Positions 13,001 to 26,100 of a stretch of DNA of 64,000 nucleotides are shown piece after piece. Position numbers and translations under genes: made by a program. This DNA is from Anisus vortex (lineage: Eukaryota; Mollusca; Gastropoda; Planorbidae). The notes below the pieces were generated by a model. That model did no database searches and was not told where the DNA came from. It worked only from the letters and a program-made list of their open reading frames with translations. The stretch is from assembly GCA_949126835.1 (NCBI GenBank), contig OX421500.1, forward strand, positions 20,373,167 to 20,437,166. Reading direction: 5' to 3'. The stretch's first letter is position 1. Every line of letters begins with the position of its first letter.

Positions 13001-16000
13001 GGTCAAGTCATAACTGCAATCTAGGGATTTACAGAAAATCGTAAGAGCGGTTAGTTTTCAGTTGTAAATTTTCACTAATTTTTTTTAAGTTTAGCAGCTG
13101 ATGTGTCTTCTCGGCAGATGATTGTTCTTCAGGCTTCAGGGCATTGGACAGATTTTGTGGGCAACAAATTGTTCTTTTGGACATTATATTGGTCTTATAT
13201 GGACCAGGTTAGACGTTCGGATAGTCTTTTGGGGATCAGGTTTCTCTTTTGGCAATGTATCGGAGCCAGCAAAGGACAAAAATAACAAAAAAGGTTTGCG
13301 TTGATCCTCTTTTAATAGGAAAAATAGCCAGCTTTAGAAAAGGAGAACTCTGTCTTTGTTGTATGTATGATGTATTATAGGATTTAGTCAACACAAATTG
13401 GCTCAAACAATATTTAAAACTGAATAAACTCATCTCAGATTCAACATTAATTGTATTTGTTTTTAGATAATTAGGAGATCTAGAATCTAGAAATTCACAA
13501 GAATGTCTTTAGTTACATCCTCTTCATTACATTACATGGCGGCTGAATCAATATATTGAGTGCATAATATAATATTCTTCTTCTATGTAAGTAATAGCAT
13601 GTTGAATTGAGTAAAATTTGTGACAGATGTTGAGATCAAAATATAAATATATACTAGAAGTAGTCTAATGTATAAATTTATGTATATAAATGTACAATGT
13701 GGTTTTAAAAATAGTTAATATGGACAAACAAAATATTGTCACATATTGGTAGTTCCAAATACTGGAACACACATTACTTATTTTCTCTCTCACTCCAACG
13801 CGAGTTTTGTGGGCGGTACTAAGCTTAGACTATTCTAGGAATCCACTCTTGAACCGACCTCAAAATCTAGGAATAGTTCATTATTTTACGAACAGGGGAA
13901 TTCATGTTAAAACTCACGTTTTTATTATGAGTTTTGTAAATGATACCATTATTTTCTACCTCTCTATTAATGTGTCTATACCCCGCTCTTTCCCGACGTG
14001 TTTAAGAAGTTTCTAGCACATTTTGGGACAGAATATAGAGAGCTGTAATGGACGCTGGTGTTGGCACTATTTTATTCTAACTGTATATAATCTTCATATT
14101 GTATATATATTTGCACATATTGGAGTTATCACCTGAATTAAAATATCTTTTTGATTGAATTATTTACACATATGCTTCCTTGTCAAGTTACTATTCTATT
14201 TTATTGTTTACAATACCATAATATATATTTATTTACAACTACAACGTCAAGGAAAGGAACTGTTAGAACGCAAATCCAGAGTTTGTTCCCAGGAATATAA
14301 GGAGTTCGTGTAATACTGAAATATAAATAATAATAATCAAAGTCTACCCTAGGACGAACGAAAATTATCAACAACATTTACACGGCTCTGACCACAAGGG
14401 GATTGTGATCGTAAAAATACCATTCCTACTTCAAATGTTAAAGACTCCAAAATATATTTAAATACATTTCCTAAGAAGTGTTACCTATGGGGACACACTG
14501 AGTGCTGTTTTCCTCTTCCGTGTACCCATGACTTTGGCTGCACACACACGTGTAGCCTCCAATCGTGTTGGAACAGTTAGTCAAAGGTGGACATGTATAG
14601 CTCACTTTCAAACATTCATCTACGTCTTCGGAACAGTCGGAGCCTTTCCATTGAAGCGAACAGCTACAGTTTCCGGTCATGGCGTCACAGCTGAGAGTAT
14701 TGTTGACAACACAGCTACTTTCTTTTTCACATTGTAAACCATAAGTGCTTTTGTCGCATTCTGTATACGAACAACAAACATAAATACATTGTCCTGGTTG
14801 TTAAATTTGAATATTTTCACTTGTGTTATTACTTGCAGATTAGTCTATAATTTTTAAATACCATAACATAACAAAAAAACAAAAAAAAGAAACTTAATAC
14901 CAACTTACTATAGCAAGTGTTATTCTGAAGCTTCATACCCTTTGGACAATAGCATTGTTCACCGCTCTGGGTTTTCCCGCAGAAATGTGAACATTTTTTG
15001 GACTGGCACGGAGAAACTGTATTTTCTACAGTAAAGAATAAAAGAAATACAATCAAACAAACAATTATTCGTGTTAGACTTACCATCCTATACTCGACAC
15101 CAGGGGTCGGCAACCTTTTGCTAACAGTGCGCCAAACTAGGTTTTCTAAATCATTCAGCGTGCCAACAGTCTAAAAGTCAACGGTACCAGAGCCGTTGCT
15201 AGGGATTTGGGGGCCCGGGGAGGGGGCTTGGCCTCTTTGGGGACCCCTGCAATTTGACATTTGACATTATGACATAAGAAAAAATAAATTCGGACACTCC
15301 TTTAGGGACCCCCCTCAAGTAGGGGCCCGGGGGGACTTTCGAATTCGGACCCCCCTTTCCCTCTCCTAGCTACGCCACTGAGCCAACCTGCTCTATTATA
15401 ATTTAAAAATAATAATTATAGTACAATTAATTTAACTCCGTAGCAAGATGAAGGCCAAAAGTAAAGGAGCGTTTTATATTTAATACTAAATTAACTTTTT
15501 TGTGATTATCATCCTTTTTTTTCCATTTAATTTCATATGTATGGTAGTTATTGTCTAAACATTAGTAAACATTTTCATTTGTTTGTCAAGTTTAGGAACT
15601 AACACCTGTTAATATTAATAATATTTTGATCTCAGTTCAACTAAGATGTCCTTTAATGTTTTTAAGTCCACTGTGATATTGAATGTACACCATGACGAAG
15701 TTAAGTGGAATAGAAACGTTGTACTCATACAAACTGGGTAGTTAATGTAATATTTAAAAATATACATATAAATTCTATAGTCATATAATAGTTATATAAT
15801 TTTCAAATATGTTTTACAGTTTCACTATTTGTAAGTTATAAATTGTAAGTCATTTACTCTTTCATAAAAGAAAATTATTAGAAATATTAGCCATAAAAAA
15901 CGGCTTAATTATCTCCCTTTAATTAAAAACACGCTTTCACATTTGATTCAATAGTGCTGCCAAACAAGTTATGTTTTGTAACATAACAAATATTACTGAC

Positions 16001-19000
16001 TAATGATTATCTCTTTATATAAATCCAACATTATGATCTTCATTACAATATTTAATTATTAGAGAATTAAAATTAATTTACGTTAAGCATTTGTAAATCA
16101 ACATTTCCTGCATTAATTGTTTGTCCATTTAAGGAGTTTATCTCTTAAACATTAATAAATACATAATATAGTACATCTAATATTAAATAGGTATCTTATA
16201 TTGATTAAATTAATAATACAAATAAATTTGTTTCAGAATTACTTATATTTATGTTTAATTCAAGAAGATGAGCATAAAACTATTTTGAATGTAATCAGCC
16301 TGTATTAAATAATGAGCGCCTTGTCTTAAATGCTCTACGCCCTACGCTAATTGTATAATGTCAGATACATATTTAGTCACTTCTGAATGGTCAACTGTAG
16401 GTGACTTCTTTATTTGCTTAAAACAGCTTTCATGTGGGATAAATATGTTGTTGTAAATGTGTAAGTTGAACCAAAAGCTGAGAGTAGAAAAGCGAATATC
16501 TAGCAGTTGAGAATAGCAGATGGCTTTCCTAAGCAGCTTCCAACCAGATCTTTTCCACAAATGGACACATTTTGATGCCCATTTTTTGAAATTTTAAAAA
16601 TTCAACTTGCTTTATTTAAGAATCGCCAATATCCCTATACTTAAAAAAAAATCTACATCTAAGAAGGTTGTAGTAAGATCCAACCACAAAGGCTTGATGA
16701 GATACATATTTAAAAAAAAAAGGGTTAGAAAACTCCGCTTTGAGTGTTTCGATGTACTTATGAAAAAGTCCAAATATCTATCTTAATATTTGCCCTAATA
16801 TAGGGATGTACGATTAGGTAAAAGTTTTGAAATTTATTTCTCGCCATGATATATCCAGTTTCAATGCAAACTTATTCCAATGGTCCTTGTAAATGCAAGT
16901 TCAACTCACTAAAATGTGTCGCTCTGTCATTCAGAAACATGGGCTTCAACAGTCAGTTTTCCTCAATCAGAACCGGAAAATGTTTTTCTTTTCATCAATA
17001 AAAAACAGCTCTTAAGTTCGGCACGCGTGTCTTAGGTTTCCGACACCTGAACTAGACTATGCACAGACTACTAATGATACTGATTGTAATTTGTATAGAG
17101 TTTCGCATCAAGCCTAAAGCTATGGGCAAAATTGCACTGAACATGTTAAATGTGAGAAGCACCCCCCCCCCAACCCTCCCCACCCTTATTCTCTATATGA
17201 CAAACAAACAACTTGAATAAACTCTGTGGTAACCTGATGAAATGATGTAATGAAATGTTTTCACATCCTCTATGCCGGTAAGAATGACTAAAGTAGATTA
17301 AGACAATGTTTAAAATTACTTTTTTAGCTATACTGCTATATTAAGACAAAAGAAAAATTTTCAATATGAATATTCAATGGATTTGCATAGTGAACGTTAA
17401 CATGTGTAATAAAAAAACCCACTATAAATATAGAAGTTCGGTAAATAATTAAATTTAGAAACACATTAGCAGGGACTTTTAAAAAAAGGTACATTCTTAA
17501 AGAATGTTAAAGCTAACTTTTTTAATATAGCGTTATGGTCTTATTTAAATTTAAATTATGTTGCAACATAATGTGTCGATAAGGTAAGGGAAGAACCAAT
17601 GTGTTTTAACTAATATTTTTTTACCTGTACAGTAAGGTCCCTGTATCAAGCCATCGTAGCAAAGGCACTCGTAACCACCTAACAGGTTGTGGCAGCGTGA
17701 GTAGTCGGGACATAGCCATTCGTTCAGTGAGCACTCATCCATGTCCACTGAGCAGTCCGAGGAAGTCCATCCGGCCTTACAGGTGCACTGACCGGTGATG
17801 TTGTCGCAGGAGACTGTGTTGTCCTCAAAGCATTTGCAGCTTTTGGAGCAAACGTCGCCATACATGTTAAGTAAACATTCTGTGGGTGCAAAATATAAAC
17901 CGATGCTGCATAACATTTATTACATAGAGTTTCGGAAAAAAAAAATTATTTAGAGGTAAAGCATGCACAGGATAATCTACATTTCTTATTGGAATTACGA
18001 TAAAAATAAATTGGTGTATGATTTTAAAGAAATGATTTTGATAACTTTTTTGATAGGTTATTGGCTATTGGACATTTTAGTTAGTATGTCTAGTAGTGTT
18101 TTGAGTCTATTGGATCGGTCCATTTTCTTAATAATTCTCTTGTGGATGATATAGGTATGTGACTGACATCTAAGTTCCGAATAAGTGTTATGGAAGTGTT
18201 TTTTTGTAAGTGATAAATAAGTGCTATGTAAGTGCTAAACAAGTGCTGTGTAAGTGTTATGTAAGTGATGCGTTACGATATAAGTGTTATATTAGAGCCA
18301 GTAAGTGTGATTTTGTTTCAGGTGTCGTGTAACTGTGTTGTTATTTTGTTTAACGGCTGAATTCATGCCTCAGGTATTATTGTGTGTAAAAGTCATGATT
18401 CTGTTTAGACATTAAGATAACTTTATTACTATTTACATCCATCTGGCTCGGCACTCTTTTATATTAAGTGCACTTCGGGACCGCAGTAACGTAATATTGC
18501 GTCCGAGGGAAACAATATTTGGCACCCCCTTCCTATTATTGTATAAGATAAAGACCGCTCCTTTTCTTGTGGCGCTCGGGATGACACTGGTGCGCCTAGA
18601 ATCAATGCAATTCACTATGGAATCTATGACTTATTAAAACCTGTTGTTCATAATAATTATCTTAGCAAAAGGCAAAAAGTGTTCACAGCGTAGTTGTAAC
18701 AAAGTAAGACTTGCACAATAGGACAGGGGGAGATCAATGAACTAGTCCCACCATGTCTTGGCTAGCTAGATCTAGTTGATCTCCCCTTTATTTAGTAGTC
18801 TGTATTGCAGTGAATGCTAGAAAAGGATAATATGTCTGCTAAAAAATAAGTAATCACCTCTAATATTCAAAAGTTAAACCATAACAAAGTCAAAAATCTT
18901 GACATAAAAAACCAATAACACTATACAATTACCGTGTGACACGTATGTAGCTTTAAATCCAATGATGTTTAGACCGTCATATTTTGTGGTTGGCGGGTCA

Positions 19001-22000
19001 CGTACTATCAGCATTTCATTGGTGGTCGTTCTGAAGATGTTCGTTGGCGCCTTGCTCACTTCACCGGAAATCTGAGCCAAGAGAGGTGTACTGGGACTGC
19101 CTCCGTTGTAGAGTGTGATTAAACCATTTATAAAACCGTCTTCCGATACAAATGCAGCATCAAACCTCACAGAAAGAAAGATAGATTTTATTAATATATT
19201 TGAGGGTTGACCCAATGCAGCTCCTACATTATCCAACTACATAAATATCCCATAAAATTCATAAATCTCTACTTCACAATCGCTATGGAACAAAATGTAT
19301 CACTAAAGATAAGTAAAGATAAGTAAAGATAAGTAAAGATAAGTAACATCCATGACAACTATTTACCATAAGTTTATTGGAATTTTTTATCTTAGGGAAA
19401 TAGCGAGTAATATGTACAAGTTTTCCTAACTGGTTAAAATATACTTAAGTTTTCACTATAAAAGATAAATGCGTGAGTCAATACTCCTGGTAGTAAATAA
19501 AATAATAAACTCCATGGAACAAAGTGGTGTGCTGAGTTTACTGTAAGCAATAAACTGCACTATTCACAAATCATCATCATCAATCCCATGACCGCCGAGG
19601 TCGTTGGGGGAAGTGGATGGACACCTCAGCACTCAACCTTCTCCACTTTTGCCTATTATTCACAAATAGCATATTCACAAATGCATAACATTAAATATGG
19701 ATATTTTCATCGAATTATATTCAATAAATTATAATGCGCATCCAAACGGGCTGTTTCTTAGGCTAATAATGGCCCAACACTAATTAAGATATTCCTAGAT
19801 TCTTTAGAAAAAAAAATGTCATTTTTTTTTCTTTTTGTACACAAAGTTATGTCGTCAAACCCTCGACAGGCAATTGTTCGTATTACTAAATTGTAAAGTT
19901 GTTTTACACCATGTTGACTACAGTGGTGAATTCATCGTTTAAAATAGAAAACTTTGACGGTGCTAAAGCCAGAAAGAATATATGCATATAAAGGATTTTG
20001 CCGTTTGAATAAACTTAAAACAAAGTTTGCTTAACTTTTAAAATATGTTCGAACCCAAGTTAACGTCATTGTTTGTTTTTTCAGACCTGGATAGTGTCTC
20101 TAAGTCTACCAATCTTTGAAGAGTTCCTGATATTAGCTTGGGTAACGAAAAAAAGACCACTGGGTATCGTGCTGGCTACACAATCTCCTTGTATTACATG
20201 GCAACAGAAACTAGTGAATGCTAAAAGTATAAAAGCCTTTTGGAATGAAAATCCAAGAGCGCTATCGCTAAAACACTGATTCCAAAATCAAAACATTGCA
20301 TTAAATGAAAAGAAAAGTGGTCCTTTTGGCATGTTACGTAATTTGTCTGTCGCCACATTGGATAGCTTTATAAGGTAAACATGATTCACTTAATATCATT
20401 AACAATTTCTTTTGAAACATCTTCTTAAAAACAACAAAAAAAAGCAGCTGCATCATTACTTTTTTACCCAGGAAAAAAACTAATCTTGTAATCAAGTACA
20501 TATCCACAAATATATATAATATTTCCATCTTTTACCTAAATGAAATGACTTGATCAAAGGGAGCTAATATGTTCCACTGACAAATTTGAAAGCCACAAAA
20601 ACTCAGATTAACATTTCTTTCTGGTGCACCTATGATTCCATAAATATCCGTCAATATCAAACCATCGCAATCTGAAAAAAAATTATGTATACATCAAATG
20701 AAATTCGTGTATTGTCTTTTTTTTTATATGTCTCGGGATTCTGTAGCTTTTATTTAACAATTTATTGAAACTACATTCAATATTAATAAAACATTAACTA
20801 AACCTTGCCATTATATTGGCTGTTATGAAGCACTGAGTATAGAGAGATAACCAGAAAGGGGTTGACTTAATTCCCACAAGCAATCTAGAGAGAAAAGTAG
20901 AAAGTGGTTGACCTTATTCCCACAAGCCATCTAGAGAGAAAAGCAGAAATTGGTAGACATAATTCCCAAAAGCCGTCTTGAGAGAAAAGCAGAAATTGGT
21001 AGACATAATTCCCAAAAGCCGTCTAGAGAGAAAAGCAGAAATTGGTAGACATAATTCCCAAAAGCCGTCTAGAGAGAAAAGCAGAAATTGGTAGACATAA
21101 TTCCCAAAAGCCGTCTAGAGAGAAAAGCAGAAATTGGTAGACATAATTCCCAAAAGCCGTCTAGAGAGAAAAGCAGAAATTGGTAGACATAATTCCCAAA
21201 AGCCGTCTAGAGAGAAAAGCAGAAATTGGTAGACATAATTCCCAAAAGCCGTCTAGAGAGAAAAGCAGAAATTGGTAGACATAATTCCCAAAAGCCGTCT
21301 AGAGAGAAAAGCAGAAATTGGTAGACATAATTCCCAAAAGCCGTCTAGAGAGAAAAGCAGAAATTGGTAGACATAATTCCCAAAAGCCGTCTAGAGAGAA
21401 AAGCAGAAATTGGTAGACATAATTCCCAAAAGCCGTCTAGAGAGAAAAGCAGAAATTGGTAGACATAATTCCCAAAAGCCGTCTAGAGAGAAAAGCAGAA
21501 ATTGGTAGACATAATTCCCAAAAGCCGTCTAGAGAGAAAAGCAGAAATTGGTAGACATAATTCCCAAAAGCCGTCTAGAGAGAAAAGCAGAAATTGGTAG
21601 ACATAATTCCCAAAAGCCGTCTAGAGAGAAAAGCAGAAATTGGTAGACATAATTCCCTAAAGCCGTCTAGAGAGAAAAGCAGAAATTGGTAGACATAATT
21701 CTTTAAGCCCGTTTAAATTTTTATTGCCTAAACTAATCTTAAAATAATGTTGTTTGTTGTTGGCTTCCATTAGTCTCGTGAGACGACGGAATTTAGTGTG
21801 CCCTTGGGGAATGTGTGCTCCTGGTCTTGCAGCTTCTGCTGTGGCTGCACAAGCCCACACGCGAGTGACATTCCCTGTTGCACGTCTGGCACAAGAAGAC
21901 AGAATTGGTCGTAGGCTGGTCTCTTCCCTTCCTTCTGGTGCGCTTCTCGTCAGCGAGCCGTTGCAGGTTTATTTCTCCTGCTTCCAGTCCGGAGGTCAGC

Positions 22001-23102
22001 GCTGGTCTCCAACTGGACCTGTCCTTGACAACTTCCTCCCAGCTGTTTATGTCCATGGCTAGGGCTTTCATGTCTCTCTTGCAGACATCCCTAAAACGGG
22101 GGTGGGGCCGGCCTGCAGTCCTCTTTCCTCTGGCTAGTTCAGAGTATAGGATGTCTTTGGGTATTCTGCATCGTCTATCCTACACACATGTCTCAACCAT
22201 CTGAGCCGGCGTTGGCGGATCAGAGTAGTCATGCTGGGCATCCCAGCCTGCTGCAGCACCTCGTTGTTCGTGACATGGTCCTGCCAGGAGATTCCGAGTA
22301 TGCGTCGGAGGCAGCGCATGTGAAAAGCACTCAATCTCTTCTCTTGTCTAGAGTATAGGGTCCAGGTTTCGCTGGCATAGAGTAGAGTGCTTAACACACA
22401 TGCACGGTACACTGCAACCTTGATTCTTATGGTCAGCTTTTTGTTGTTCCACACTCTGTGTGATAGTTTGGCCAGTAATACACTTAAAGTAATACACTGA
22501 TTGGAAATCTGGCAAAAATGTTCATATATTGTAATACTTGGCTAGACTTGTGGGCTGTAGCTTAAATATAACAGAACGACCGCTTGGGGCTTAATGTACT
22601 GTTATATTTGTATAATCTGAACTTGACTTTTAAAGGTCCCCACCCCCACTATTTTTTAGTTTTTTGCCATTCTGTAATTTCTATTCCGTTGCCGCTACCA
22701 GGTCCCGATCCGGTTTACGGTAAAAAGTGCCATAAAACATTCAGCAGCTCCTTCCTTGTTAGTTATTGTTCTTTGTTAACATTAAACGCATCGCCCCTCC
22801 ATGTTATGGATCAAAGTTGGGCAATGGTTAGCCCTGTGACTTAGTTTCTAAAGTGCAGGGTTTGCAAAAAACTTCTCGAACAGAAACCACCAGGTCCCAA
22901 TAGTAGGACATTGTCTGAACTACCCTGTAAAAGGAGCACTCCAAATTCAAACTTGTGACTTGTATGCATTTGGGAATTCGGATGAGATGGTTGATCATTT
23001 TTAAAGCATAACTACAGCATAAGACTTTGGTTCTTGTAGATATTTCGTATTATATTATTAGCGCATTAAGGTGTAATTAATGTAAAAAAAAAGAACATTA
23101 AA

Positions 23103-23192
<90 letters not shown>

Positions 23193-26100
23193 ATGTCTTG
23201 TGTGATAGAGTCCCAAAAAACACGAACAACTTAAGACCATTAATAAACGTTTTAAATCTTAATCATAAATTCACACCACTGATATACATTACACTCGGTA
23301 ATCATCCTTAATAAAACGAGCATTCTTATAAAATAAAATGAGTCCATTCTCAGTCCGTATAAGAAATTGAATATTAATATAGATAAGATTAATAATGATA
23401 AGAAAGACTAACATATTATTATATTACATGAGATACTATTCAAAATGATAAGAATATATGAGATAATATCTACGATATGATAAGATAAGTATTATAATTA
23501 CCACAGTCAACAGTTTCATTTAAGTCGGCAAATATGTTTCGGTCAAGACACACATAAGAGCCAATGGTATTACGACAAGCGATGGTAGAGCAAGGTGGGT
23601 CCGGCAGTGAACACTCGTTCACGTCCACATCACAGTGGACCGACGTCCAGCCATTGAGACACTGACACTGACCGGTCACCTTGTCACATGACCCTACCCT
23701 GGTCTGGTCACACGAGCAGACTCTCTCACAGTTGTCACCGAACGTCCACTCGGCGCAGTCTGAAAGAAATGGAGCACTTTCGTAAGGGTACACTGGTAAG
23801 GGTACATTTAGAATTGTTCTAAACCGAGATCTTCTCAAATCAAACACTATAATAAGATGGACCGCTTGCTTTGATATTTCTGCTATTTTATAATTGAACC
23901 ACTTAGTTTCTGACTTTCCAATCGCACTAAGTCCTCTACACTTACGGTTAAGTAATTCGCTATGATTTTCTCAATGGAAAGTAAAGATTAAAATCAAAAG
24001 TTGTATTCAGCGGAAACATTTAATGCAATAGTAGGAGCGTAGATGTCATTCAAGTTTCAAGACAGCATTATTTTTTCCGTACGTAAAAAAAAGAGCATAT
24101 TATACCTTCTAAAAATAGAGCAAGCGGTCCGTCTTTTTTTATAGTCTTTGCTCAACTCAGTAATTATTTTTACTTATTATTATACTATGTAGGCCAACTC
24201 TAATATTTTTCAGACGCTACATCTATACAGAATGTTATTGCGTTGCGTTATTGGGTATAGTTGTGCATTTTCTATTGTGTTTTAAATGGTGCTTTTTTTT
24301 CTGTTTCCTGACTAGTTTGAATATTTTATTCTATGCCAGAATGCCGTATGGCATCCATATAAAAGTCCGAAATATTTTTATTAAATAATTATTAATTTAT
24401 AAATGTATATAACTCAAGCTGAATTTTAATTCCACTAAGTTGCATAATACAAATTAGAATAACTTAACTTCATTTCTGTGTGGTCTAATTGGTCTAACGG
24501 GAATACTTTGCATTTACTTTACTTTGCAGTAAGTTTACAGTAAGATATAATATTATATTTAGAAAGATAAATTTTTTCTATAATTAAAAATTACATTATT
24601 CAGTGTACAAAAAAAATATACTTTTTAAGTATGTATTACATTGTGCTTGAAATGAGAAACACTGATAAAAAGTTGCAATGAAATTCGTAAAGGCACCAAA
24701 CATATAAACTATATAATGTATATATGTTCATTACATAGAACTTCTATCCGAGGTACAGAAAAGTATCGTTTCATACAATGTTGTAATGAGGAAAAATTAG
24801 AAGGATAATAATAAGAATACACTGACCAATGCAAACTGTATTGTTTTCTGGACTCAGAGCCATCCCTCGCGGACAGTAGCAGGTTTCATTGTGAGGACTT
24901 GATGGCGTCACGCCGCAGACATGAGAACATTGGAGCTCAGCACACTGGAAGCTCTCTTAAAACACGTTAGACGATAAATCTATTTAATCATGAGGAGGAA
25001 TTTTTTCTTATCAAATTTATTGTCTAGAAACTACTTTTCGAGATCGTTTTTTGAACAATTGTACAGTGCATATTAGCAGCATATTGTTTGCACAATTGGT
25101 ACAGTGCATATTAGCAGCATATTGTTTGCACAATTGGTACAGTGCATATTAGCAGCATATTGTTTGCACAATAACTTAAAATGTCGTAATCAACTGGTAT
25201 GTGAGGGCCTCTAATTTCTAAGTGTTTGAGACATTTAATATTGTCTAGATCAGAGGTCTAAAACATGTGTCCCACCAAGTGGATTTTTGTGGCCCCCCGC
25301 AGTAAGGTTACAAAAAATGTACTATTAGTGAAATTCAGACAGCTAGTACAGATACACATGCAATTGTATTGTTAATTTTTTATACGTATGGCCTACCACA
25401 CAAACAATAATGATGATGATAGTTCACTTTGGTATAACTCTTTGTGTCTAAATTGTAAATTGGCATATTATTAGTGCGGTAAGTAGTAAAATGAGTTAAG
25501 ATGTATGAAGTGTTTTTTGTTTACTAGGGTCGGATTGTTGGGGGGAGGGGGGTCCTTACCCTTGTAAGAGAGACTTGCAGTCTATCGGTGTATATTTTGG
25601 TGACGCTGAAAGTGTAAACAGCGTACAGAGAACTCTGGAAATTGATGGGCTCTCAATGCGACCTGTAGAGGAACCGTGGCCGAGCGGCAGCGCGTTGGAC
25701 TGACGATCCGAAGGTTCTGGGCTCGAATCCAGGTGCAGTTTAGTATTTTTTTCCCCGGACTTGAGAGTGTCTTTGAGTTTACCCAGCTCTGATAAGTACT
25801 TGACCTTAGTTGGGGTTAAGTAAAGGCGGCAAGAAATTGTACTGGCCACGCATCCCATAGTATGTCGTGTACACAAAAACTGGTGAACGCTGCTTCACCA
25901 GCCCTATGATCAGTTTGGTCCGAATGGTACTTTACTTTACTTACAATGCAAAATATGACGCGAAACGGACTAACTAATCGAAGTAGTTAGTCGATAATGT
26001 ATGAAAATTTCGTTCGTCTAATTTCTATTACATATGACTAGTTTGTAAATTTAAGGTACGCGTTAGTCTGTTTTGAACACTAAATAAACGGCAGGCTTCA

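Noticed and set aside
13103..13304. Two overlapping 60-codon plus-strand frames
   Set aside because: No domain, no splice context, and the overlap of two frames suggests chance composition.
20845..21705. Regular repeats that look like a CRISPR array
   Set aside because: Units are head-to-tail with no unique spacers, inside an intron of an animal gene; same for the arrays at 11.4, 43.5, 51.3, 52.9 and 56.0 kb.
22134..22454. A separate host gene with reverse-transcriptase similarity
   Set aside because: Truncated, frameshifted and in an intron; it is a dead LINE fragment.
25671..25735. tRNA gene
   Set aside because: A and B boxes are present, but the sequence is fused to a body that recurs in other copies, so it is a SINE head.
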